Part shown: positions 1-8,000 of the stretch, one piece after another | How the letters are laid out: the number at the start of each line of letters is the position of its first letter | Numbering within the stretch: position 1 is the stretch's first letter | Assembly (NCBI GenBank): GCA_900314455.1 | Contig: OMVI01000102.1 | Coordinates: 1 to 35,958, forward strand | Source of the DNA: an uncultured Prevotella sp. | GTDB taxonomy: Bacteria > Bacteroidota > Bacteroidia > Bacteroidales > Bacteroidaceae | DNA: 35,958 nucleotides | Direction: 5' to 3' | Notes under the pieces: generated by a model | The model's database searches: none | Told to the model about the DNA's origin: nothing | What the model saw: the letters and a program-made list of their open reading frames with translations, nothing else | Program-made: the position numbers and the translations under genes

Positions 1-55
1 AACCCTAGACCCACTGATTAAGAGTCAGTTGCTCTACCAGCTGAGCTAAGGGCGC
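1..55 (-). tRNA. tRNA-Lys (anticodon CTT), 3' end cut by window edge
   Basis: Read on the minus strand, the acceptor half GCGCCCT (55 to 49) is followed by TA, a D-arm with GCTC/GAGC, and an anticodon arm CTGA-CTCTTAA-TCAG whose loop gives anticodon CTT, lysine. The sequence runs into the start of the T-arm and stops at base 1, so the T-loop and 3' acceptor strand lie outside the window. A well-formed promoter lies just upstream. Confidence 0.93.
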
Positions 56-75
56 TCATTTCTCGATTGCGAGTG

Positions 76-105
76 CAAAGGTAATACTTTTTGTTGAAGT
101 GGCAA
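76..105 (-). promoter_or_regulatory. Bacteroidetes-type promoter of tRNA-Lys
   Basis: On the minus strand TTG (105-103) and TACCTTTG (83-76) are separated by 19 bases. This fits the known Bacteroidetes sigma factor pattern (TTG near -33, TAnnTTTG near -7). Transcription would start a few bases before the tRNA 5' end at 55. Confidence 0.75.
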
Positions 106-168
106 AATATATGCTGTCTTTTTTAGCAAATTATTTTGCTGTTTCCCCATTCCCTAGCCTCTATGCAC

Positions 169-206
169 AAAAAAGGCGGACAATAACGTGATTGCCCGCC
201 CTTTTT
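169..206 (-). terminator. Terminator after the pectate lyase gene
   Basis: GGCGGACAAT (175-184) pairs with ATTGCCCGCC (191-200), with one A/C mismatch and a 6-base loop. On the minus strand the stem is followed by a U-run (A-run at 169-174 on the plus strand). The plus strand also has T-rich sequence after the stem, so it may act in both directions. Confidence 0.75.
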
Positions 207-240
207 AATGTCTTTATCTATCAATTAAAACTATACTTTC

Positions 241-2484
241 TTATTCTGCCGGAGCAAGAACTATAGCGAAGAGGTTAACAGAGTTAGCCTTCGTGATGGT
301 TGTCTTTCCACTGATGTCCTGCGTATAGGTAGAGCCACTGCCGGAAATCTTCGTTCCGTCAATCTTTGCAGATGCTGTCTCGCTGTCACCGAAGACGAGG
401 GTCATCTTATATGCCTTCGTCGCATTGACAACTATATTTGTCTTCGACTCCATCTTTACGCATGTGCTGTAGGTAACACCACCGTATGTTGCAGTGCCTT
501 TAGAGGTTGAATAACTGCCGGTAACGGTTACAATGTCGTTTGAAGGTTTCTTGCCTTCGAAACTGATAACAACTGTACCTGTTGGCTGGTCTACAGTTCC
601 ACCGGTATCGCCGCCAGTGTCTCCTCCTGTTTCACCACCGGTCTGCCCCTGGTCACCGCCACCGGTGCTGCCACCTTTGTCGTCGCTTCCCTGCTCGCCA
701 CTGTGTGCATTCTCATCGCCGAAGATACCTACGAGAGATGACTTGTAGTTGTCTATGAGACTTGCAAGTGCCGAGATAGGTGTGTAACCACTGTCGTCAG
801 TAGAGTTGGTGAACTTGTACTGTGCATCGCCATGGTTGATACGGCCTGCGCCAAGGAAGCCTGTCACCTTTGAAGGAACATCGGCTGCGGCATCAGGTGT
901 ATACGAGTACATAACACTGGCGTCGGTATCGAAGTTGCTGTAGCTGTGTCCACCCTTCTGAGCGGTAACAGATGAAGGAACCTTCTCGTCACGGCTGGAT
1001 ACGACGTAAGCATCGAAGTTGGTGTTATTCTCCGACCACGGAGTGAAACCGCCCTTGCTTGGAAGGTCTACAATTATATTGTTGTAAGCCTTGATGATAC
1101 CACCATCCTCACCGGAGAGAACAGAACTGCCATCAGCCTTTATGTCGTGAGCCTGGCTTGCTATAGTCATCGGGTACTCGGTAGCGCGGAAGTAGTTGGC
1201 TTCTGAGAAGACATCAGATGACGATGCAGCGCCAATACCATATTTGGCAACGCCGTCAAAGTAGTTGTTATACACGTGTACACTCATCGTACGGATACGC
1301 GGGTGACGGGAGTCGCTATGGTCGAACCAGTTGTGATGGTATGTAATATAGTTAGGACCAGACTCGCTCTTCATACCACACATCGACGATTTACCTGTAT
1401 CCCAGAAGTGGCAGTTGTCGATAGTGACATATTTTGAGTCGGACTTGACGTCAATACCGCCATCGCCCTTTGCATGGTCACCACTGCCCTGCTTGCCATA
1501 GAAGACATCGATGTTGTGAATCCAGATATGACTATTGTCGGTATCAAGGGAGATACCATCGTCCATCTGGCGCATTATACCAAGGTTGCGGAACTCGATG
1601 TAACCTGCATTGCGGACGAGGAAGCCGAAACCGTGGATTGTAGCATCGTTTCCGATACCTTCTATGGTTATGTTCAAAGGTGTGTCCTTGGTTGCTCCCT
1701 TAATCTGAAGACCTTCTGAAGAAGAGCCGAACGCGTCGGTTTCACCATTATTTATTGTACCGACAACGCGTATATCAAGAGGTGGCTGCGATACGCCCTT
1801 CTTCTGATAGGCTGTAAGAATTGCCTGAATGCCGGTGAATGTACCGTTTGCCAATGTGGCAGATACGGTCTTGGCGTTCTTGGCAGTTACATAAATGACA
1901 ACTGCTCCACTCTTCAGCGAACCATCATTGTTGTATGCTCCGATGCCGGCTGTTGCATCTTTGTGGGCAAATCCCTCACGGTTGTAATTGGTAACGGTAA
2001 GCGATGTAGCCTCAGAAGCCTTGCTCTCGTCTTCCTTGCCACCGATGACAGGGACGACTTTCAACGAATATGTGCCTGCCGTGAGGCCTACAGCGTCAGC
2101 GCGTCCGTAGGTTCCATAGTTACGAACAAGCTGGTCGTCGAGTTTTGTATAGTCGGAATACTTTCCGCCTTTGACATATACCTTATAGCTCTCGGCACCA
2201 GACAGGAGGTTCCATGTAACGTATGCACTCTCCTGCCAACCGTTGCTTTCCTTTATCTGCACTGCTCCGGCTGCAACTTTCGTGAAGTTTATGCGGCTGG
2301 CTGTGAAACTGGCACCTTGGGGATTTACCGTAACGGTATTGCCACTGATGCCAATGCTGTTGACCTCTGTTGTATTATAGGATGAAACAGAGCCGTCTGT
2401 CGAAGTAATATTTACCTTATTCTGCGCTGTTGCCAATGTAGTGGCAAGGAGTGCTGCGTAAAAAACTATTCTTCTTTTCTGCAT
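241..2484 (-). CDS. Secreted pectate lyase, PL1 family, with fibronectin-III-like and C-terminal accessory domains
   Basis: Extracellular or cell-surface enzyme that cleaves polygalacturonate by beta-elimination. A signal peptide covers residues 1-20. Residues 22-60 form a short beta-rich stretch like that of the preceding gene, about 86-166 look like a fibronectin III domain, and about 195-545 are a PL1 parallel beta-helix. Family signs are WIHNIDVFYG (321-330), YHHNWFDHSDSRHPRIR (382-398) with the RxPxxR catalytic-arginine motif (R393, R398), and Asp-rich calcium-type positions near 335-345. A Gly/Thr/Asp linker (about 591-630) leads to a C-terminal beta domain (637-747). No T9SS signal is seen at its own C-terminus. 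It is second in a unit with the gene at 2499-2951. Its strong Shine-Dalgarno AAGGAGG (2500-2494 on the minus strand) overlaps that gene's stop codon, suggesting translational coupling. PL1 assignment is firm; substrate and subfamily are inferred. Confidence 0.9.
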   Translation of the reverse strand: MQKRRIVFYAALLATTLATAQNKVNITSTDGSVSSYNTTEVNSIGISGNTVTVNPQGASFTASRINFTKVAAGAVQIKESNGWQESAYVTWNLLSGAESYKVYVKGGKYSDYTKLDDQLVRNYGTYGRADAVGLTAGTYSLKVVPVIGGKEDESKASEATSLTVTNYNREGFAHKDATAGIGAYNNDGSLKSGAVVIYVTAKNAKTVSATLANGTFTGIQAILTAYQKKGVSQPPLDIRVVGTINNGETDAFGSSSEGLQIKGATKDTPLNITIEGIGNDATIHGFGFLVRNAGYIEFRNLGIMRQMDDGISLDTDNSHIWIHNIDVFYGKQGSGDHAKGDGGIDVKSDSKYVTIDNCHFWDTGKSSMCGMKSESGPNYITYHHNWFDHSDSRHPRIRTMSVHVYNNYFDGVAKYGIGAASSSDVFSEANYFRATEYPMTIASQAHDIKADGSSVLSGEDGGIIKAYNNIIVDLPSKGGFTPWSENNTNFDAYVVSSRDEKVPSSVTAQKGGHSYSNFDTDASVMYSYTPDAAADVPSKVTGFLGAGRINHGDAQYKFTNSTDDSGYTPISALASLIDNYKSSLVGIFGDENAHSGEQGSDDKGGSTGGGDQGQTGGETGGDTGGDTGGTVDQPTGTVVISFEGKKPSNDIVTVTGSYSTSKGTATYGGVTYSTCVKMESKTNIVVNATKAYKMTLVFGDSETASAKIDGTKISGSGSTYTQDISGKTTITKANSVNLFAIVLAPAE

Positions 2485-2498
2485 GATTTTCTTCCTCC

Positions 2499-2951
2499 TT
2501 AGCGCTTTACGAATTTAATAACATTATTGCCTGCACGGAGAATATATACTCCGCCCTTCATGTTGGAAAGGTCGACGACGGTGCTCTCAGCCACCGACTT
2601 GGTATTGGCAACCATTCTTCCGCTTGCATCATAGACCTGAAGCTTCATACCGGGCTTCAACCCGCTGATGTTAAGAACGCCTTCGGTTGCGCATTTGAGG
2701 GTGAAAGTGCTGATTTCGTCAATACCCGTTGTTGGGTCAAAAGAAATGGAGACAGTGTTCATATCAGCACTCTGCGTTGAGCCATCTGAAAAATGAAGGA
2801 CAACATTGTCACCACTGAATGTAAGCTCAGTGGCTTCCTTCTCAACCGTCTGACCGTTGATTGTAATGGTCTGACCTGCTATTGCAACTGCTGCCATAGT
2901 AGGTACTGCAAGCCCAACGGCAAGGCACAAAGCAAGAAATTGTTTTTTCAT
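2499..2951 (-). CDS. Small secreted protein with T9SS type-A C-terminal sorting domain
   Basis: 150-residue protein with a signal peptide (about 1-20), a short beta-rich N-terminal part (about 27-72) containing GQTITINGQTV and FSDGSTQSADMNTVSISF, and a C-terminal domain (about 80-150). That domain has the type IX secretion sorting pattern: TGIDEI linker, LQVYDASGRMV, a later GGVYILRAGN and a basic end, IKFVKR. In known proteins this domain drives export through the T9SS and surface attachment and is normally removed. Here there is almost no cargo in front of it. It is the first gene of a two-gene unit with the PL1 lyase, 14 bases downstream. It could be a stand-alone surface protein, a remnant of a larger enzyme, or a partner of the lyase. 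Family call is good; function unknown. Confidence 0.82.
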   Translation of the reverse strand: MKKQFLALCLAVGLAVPTMAAVAIAGQTITINGQTVEKEATELTFSGDNVVLHFSDGSTQSADMNTVSISFDPTTGIDEISTFTLKCATEGVLNISGLKPGMKLQVYDASGRMVANTKSVAESTVVDLSNMKGGVYILRAGNNVIKFVKR

Positions 2952-3003
2952 TAGAACTTGTTTAGTAAATTATTTCGTTTTGTCTATTAGGATATTCGTA
3001 TTG

Positions 3004-3011
3004 CAAATTTA
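3004..3011 (-). promoter_or_regulatory. Probable -7 element for the T9SS-signal protein / pectate lyase unit
   Basis: TAAATTTG on the minus strand, about 50 bases before the start codon at 2951, matches TAnnTTTG. No clear TTG sits 19-20 bases upstream, so only the -7 half is supported. Confidence 0.5.
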
Positions 3012-3087
3012 CAAAAAATCCTACAATTGAATAGGCATGCGTTTTCGAAAAACAACGTAAACGATTTCATTGTTGTATTATTGACAC

Positions 3088-3122
3088 AAAAAAAGAGACC
3101 GGCTCACGAATGAACCGGTCTC
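3088..3122 (-). terminator. Terminator of rpsA
   Basis: The perfect 8-bp stem GAGACCGG (3095-3102) / CCGGTCTC (3115-3122), read leftward, is followed by seven U's (A-run 3088-3094). It lies 50 bases after the rpsA stop codon. Confidence 0.85.
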
Positions 3123-3171
3123 CTGCAAAGTGTGAAGTTTATACGTCCGTTAGTGGACGCTTTATCGTTAA

Positions 3172-4947
3172 TTACTTTTCCTTCTCCATGTCAGCCTTGA
3201 GCTTAGCAAGAACATCTAGGTCGCCGAGGCTTGTTCCAGCCTGAACGTTCTCAATCTTCGGAGCCTCACTCTTGTGGCTAGAGTGCTTACGTGGCTTGTA
3301 ATCGTCCTTGACATCCTCGAATGTGCGAGAGTGAGAAAGGATGATACGGCGTGTATCCTTAACGAACTCAATAACCATGAATGGAAGGTGCTCGCCAAGC
3401 TGAGCCTGTGTGCCGTCCTTCTTTACAAGGTGCTTAGGAGTTGCGAAGCCTTCGCCACCCTCATCGAGTGTGATGACAGCACCCTTATCCATAGATTCGG
3501 TGATTGTACCCTCGTGGATTGAGCCCGGAGTATAAATCTGAGCGTACTTGTCCCAAGGATTTTCCTCGAGCTGCTTGTGACCGAGGCTGAGACGACGGTT
3601 CTCCTTGTCGATTTCAAGGACAACAACATCGATGTCGGCACCAACCTTAATGAACTCTGATGGGTGCTTAATCTTCTTGGTCCAAGACAGGTCGCTGATG
3701 TGGATAAGACCGTCAACACCCTCTTCGAGCTCTACGAAGATACCGAAGTTGGTGAAGTTGCGAACCTTAGCGGTGTGCTTGCTGCCGACAGGATACTTAA
3801 CCTCGATGGTCTCCCATGGGTCTTCCTTGAGCTGCTTCAAGCCAAGGCTCATCTTGCGCTCCTCACGGTCGAGACTCAGGATGACAGCCTCAACCTCGTC
3901 GCCAACTTTCAGGAACTCGTTGGCTGAACGAAGATGCTGGCTCCAAGACATCTCTGAAACGTGGATAAGTCCCTCAACGCCCGGCTGAATCTCAACGAAT
4001 GCACCGTAATCTGCCATAACGACAACCTTACCATGTACGTGGTCACCAACCTTAAGGTTAGGATCGAGAGAATCCCATGGGTGCGGAGTGAGTTGCTTCA
4101 TACCGAGAGCGATACGCTTCTTCTCCTCATCGAAGTCGAGGATAACAACCTTAATCTTCTGGTCGAGCTGTACAACCTCATGCGGATCGTTTATGCGGCC
4201 CCAAGAAAGGTCTGTGATGTGTACGAGTCCGTCAACACCACCGAGGTCGACGAATACACCGTAAGAGGTGATATTCTTGACAGTACCCTCGAGAATCTGC
4301 CCCTTCTCCAAGTGCGAAATAATCTCTTTGCGCTGTGCTTCGAGCTCTGCCTCGATGAGAGCCTTGTGTGAAACAACAACGTTGCGGAACTCTTGGTTAA
4401 TCTTAACAACCTTGAATTCCATTGTCTTGCCTACGAATACATCGTAGTCACGTATTGGGTGAACGTCAATCTGTGAACCTGGGAGGAATGCCTCAATGCC
4501 GAATACATCGACAATCATGCCACCCTTGGTGCGGCTCTTGATATAACCCTGAATGACTTCGTCGTTCTCGAGAGCGGAGTTTATCTTCTCCCAGCTCTTC
4601 TGAAGGCGAGCCTTCTTATGAGAAAGCACCAGCTGACCCTTCTTGTCCTCTTGGCTTTCAACGTAGACTTCTACCTTGTCGCCTACCTTGAGGTCTGGAT
4701 TGTAACGGAATTCGGATGCAGGGATGATACCATCGCTCTTGTAGCCGATGTTTACGACTACTTCCTTCTTGTCGATTGAGATAACTGTTCCCTCAACGAC
4801 CTGATGCTCCTGGATTTTGTTGAGAGTCTCGTCGTAGGCCTTTTCCTGGTCTGCCTTGCTGACTTCAACTTTTCCACCGTTCTCGAACTCATCCCAGTCG
4901 AAATCGGCTAAGGGCTGTACGTTCTTGACGTCTTCTAAATTTGCCAT
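3172..4947 (-). CDS. rpsA: 30S ribosomal protein S1
   Basis: 591-residue RNA-binding protein of the small ribosomal subunit that helps recruit mRNA. Six S1 (OB-fold) repeats are visible at about 48-113, 131-195, 215-284, 301-370, 386-457 and 473-541. The central ones carry the classic pattern YGVFVDLGGVDGLVHITDLSW (start near 229), YGAFVEIQPGVEGLIHVSEMSW (start near 314) and FGIFVELEEGVDGLIHISDLSW (start near 401). An acidic N-terminal extension (1-45) and a basic tail follow the usual Bacteroidetes form, slightly longer than the ~557-residue E. coli protein. Since most Bacteroidetes mRNAs lack Shine-Dalgarno sites, S1 is expected to matter strongly for initiation. It is a single-gene unit with its own promoter (5033-5062), hairpin leader and terminator. 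Confidence 0.97.
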   Translation of the reverse strand: MANLEDVKNVQPLADFDWDEFENGGKVEVSKADQEKAYDETLNKIQEHQVVEGTVISIDKKEVVVNIGYKSDGIIPASEFRYNPDLKVGDKVEVYVESQEDKKGQLVLSHKKARLQKSWEKINSALENDEVIQGYIKSRTKGGMIVDVFGIEAFLPGSQIDVHPIRDYDVFVGKTMEFKVVKINQEFRNVVVSHKALIEAELEAQRKEIISHLEKGQILEGTVKNITSYGVFVDLGGVDGLVHITDLSWGRINDPHEVVQLDQKIKVVILDFDEEKKRIALGMKQLTPHPWDSLDPNLKVGDHVHGKVVVMADYGAFVEIQPGVEGLIHVSEMSWSQHLRSANEFLKVGDEVEAVILSLDREERKMSLGLKQLKEDPWETIEVKYPVGSKHTAKVRNFTNFGIFVELEEGVDGLIHISDLSWTKKIKHPSEFIKVGADIDVVVLEIDKENRRLSLGHKQLEENPWDKYAQIYTPGSIHEGTITESMDKGAVITLDEGGEGFATPKHLVKKDGTQAQLGEHLPFMVIEFVKDTRRIILSHSRTFEDVKDDYKPRKHSSHKSEAPKIENVQAGTSLGDLDVLAKLKADMEKEK

Positions 4948-5005
4948 AAATGTTTAATAAAAAAATAAAATTAATAAAGTTAGACTTTATGTTGATTACT
5001 AACAA

Positions 5006-5024
5006 AAGGGCACACGTTGCCCTT
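5006..5024 (-). promoter_or_regulatory. Hairpin at the 5' end of the rpsA leader
   Basis: AAGGGCA (5006-5012) and TGCCCTT (5018-5024) form a perfect 7-bp stem with a 5-base loop. With the promoter at 5033-5062 the transcript would start near 5027, so this hairpin begins within a few bases of the mRNA 5' end and is followed by about 58 AU-rich bases before the start codon at 4947. It could stabilise the mRNA or serve in self-control by S1; either role is inference. Confidence 0.5.
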
Positions 5025-5032
5025 TGCGGGCG

Positions 5033-5062
5033 CAAAATTACAAATTAATTATTGATTATCAA
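5033..5062 (-). promoter_or_regulatory. rpsA promoter
   Basis: On the minus strand TTG (5062-5060) and TAATTTTG (5040-5033) are 19 bases apart, an exact fit to the Bacteroidetes pattern. The -33 element overlaps the stop codon of the upstream tamB-like gene (5059-5061). Confidence 0.78.
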
Positions 5063-8000
5063 TGGTTTTTCTCCGATTTTTTTGTTTTTTTCTTCTTATG
5101 AGAGCTACGGAAGAAATCCTTCCAACCATTGAAATCCTTTTTAAGGACAAAACCGATGCCTTGGGTCGTCATGGAGTTGCGGGTGAAGTAGCGGTCGTTG
5201 GTCTGATTGTACACACGAACTGCTGCACTACCGGTCGGAGTGAGCAAATAACGGATGTCAAAGTCACCTATGAAAGAGCTGTTGTCGGTCGTTACATTGT
5301 CTCGATAGCCAAACTGGCCATTGAAAAGAAGACGGTTGTTGAACATACGACCGCTGAGGAGTCCTTCATACTCAGCGTCGCTCCATCCTTCATCACCAGT
5401 TGCGATATTGGCACCGAGGTTCCAGTTGGTGTTGTGGATGACACTTTGCAACACATTACTTATTTGTTGTGACAGTGTTCCGGAAAGGACGCTCTGCATG
5501 GCAAGTGATGTCCGGCTCTGCGAAGCATTATCCTCAATCTCAGCGTTGTTGTTACCTGGGTTGTAGAACCTGCCGACTGCAAGGAGATACAACACTTGCT
5601 GGTTCATGTCTTCCTCAGAGTTTATAAGCGAGCGGACCATCTGCTGGGCATCCGTTGACAACGTCGGGAGGTCGAGGTCGAATGTAACTGTCGGCTTGAG
5701 TGGCGTTCCAGCTATGTTCATCAGACAGTTGACACGGATGTTTCCGGACGTGAAACTGCGTCCTAATTGCAAATCCGAGAGGCTCACACCATTAACCGTG
5801 TATTGCGCTTTAAGGTTCAAACGTGCGTCGAAAGGATTTCCGTTGAATGCTATTGACGAGCCTGGCTGGAATGAGAAGAACTTCTTGACGAGGTTATTGA
5901 TGGTCATTGTGTATATGCCATCGTCAACATCATAGTTGCCAAACATCTGGAATGCCCCTTTATTATAATATGTGGCGCGCACGACTCCGTTACCATGGAA
6001 GTCCATGTGGTCGCCCGTGCTTTCATCCATAAGCACTCGAAGAGTAAACTCCGGTGTTGTGTTAATAAGAAGATTCATCCTAAAATCGCTTGGTATATCG
6101 GGGATTTCACGTGGAGCCCCGCCGTTAACGGGTTCAACATCAAGACGGTATCTGACTGAATCGGAGTCCGTTGGAGTCACGTCATTCCAATGTATGAAGG
6201 AGTTATCACCGGGCGAACCGGAGTAGCCAGCATCGTATTCCATATATGATTTACGGTCCGGAGTGATGTTCGCGTTTATCGTCGTTTCATTCTTACGTCC
6301 TATTATATCACACTCTCCCGTACCATAGATGACTCCGCGGAAAGTGTTGTCGTCGAAATCGGGCAAATCCAAGCACAAGAAGTCTTTGACATCTACATGT
6401 ATATCGAATGTCAAGCCGTGGAGATTGTGGTGATGCAATGCTCCATTGACTATACCGAGGTTTCCGTCCTTGTCATAGATGGAGTCGTTGGAGAACTCTA
6501 TCTCGTCCGGAACCATGTGAATTAAAGAATTGCGCATGGTGTAGACAGTCTTGGTCTGGATGATTTCCACATCACCATTCGCATACATATCGCCCTCAAG
6601 ATTGACATGTGACAAATCTCCAAAGATACGGCACCAACCACTTCCTCTTGCTGTAACATTCTTCATGACATTGCCTGCAAAGCCTTCAAGGAACTGCAGC
6701 TTGGTGCCATGAGCCCTCATAGGAATATCAAGGTAGTTGTCTTTCAAGGAGACATATCCGTTGATGTCGGTATAGCTATCAGGTCCGTCATCGGCAACTG
6801 AGGTAAAGCTTATGCGCTGAATGTCGTTGTCGTAATTCACATTAGCATGCAAAGTACCGAACTCTCCACCTTGGAAGCGGAAGTCATTGATGTCTAATTT
6901 TGCGTAAGCCTTTGGACTCTTGAAGAATGATTTGACGTAGCCTTTACCCGTAACTAATCCTGTGAAGCTCACAGAGTTGAAGCCAACTAAATCGAGAACA
7001 TACTTAAGATTAATGTTGGCGAAGTCTACCATCAGCGAATCGTTCTCATTACCTGTCGTCTGACCGTTCACCGTGACACGCTGTTCACAGTTCAAGACTT
7101 CGAAATGGTCGATGTCCAGCATATTGTGACTATATATTAAATGTGACGGCAAGACAGAAATATGGATAGTGTCGAATACCTCCTCGGACGGAAGAACTGA
7201 AACTTCCACTGACGTTTGGTTCTTCTCATTGCGGTAAAGACGAACTTTGGCGTTGACATCACCATACAACGGTTTGCCACCTTGCAAGTCCCAATTGCCA
7301 TTGAGTGCGATATTGTCTGAATTTGCATTAGCTGTCAGACCTACAACAAGAGGGCGCCCGCCGTTATTGGCATACTCTCCGTTGCATGTCATGGCAAGTT
7401 CGCCATTGACTGTGTTCAAGTCTACATTCGCATTACGTATAAGGTTACTGCCATAACGTACCTCGGAAGCTGACAATTCAGCATCGATGGCATGTGCCGG
7501 GTCATTTACCGAGCCCTCAACGCTAACCACTCCGTTAACTGACAACGGGATATTGAACAGTTTACGAATAATATCCACATTTACCATGTTAGCACTTATG
7601 TGGAAATTGTTGCCCGTTGGCTTTGGTCGTGATGCGAACAGACTTGGCAGATGGTGTGACAATACACTCTGAATGCTTGACGGCAGGGTCGCATAGTCGT
7701 AGTTACCGCTTAAACGGACATTACCAAAATCACTCTCAATATCGGCTGAACGCTGACGGAAATTATTCTTCACGCGTGCGCTCAGATGCTCTATATTATA
7801 ATTGTTACGGTTATCCGAAGCCGTGAAATTATTTATATTCACCTCGCCATTAAGGTGGTTAAGGTCATGGCCGCTCATGTCTGCCTTTGCCTGGAAACCG
7901 AATGTGACGTCTCCAAGGGCATCGGTAAGTTTAAGTTTCTTGAGATTTACGTGCTGCGCATCAATAGTGGCAACAACCTTTTCCTTACTTACCGTGCCGT

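Noticed and set aside
590-690. Repeated GGCGATACCGGTGG-type DNA that could be taken for a CRISPR or satellite
   Set aside because: It encodes the Gly/Thr/Asp linker of the pectate lyase; units are 9-12 bases and in frame, with no spacers.
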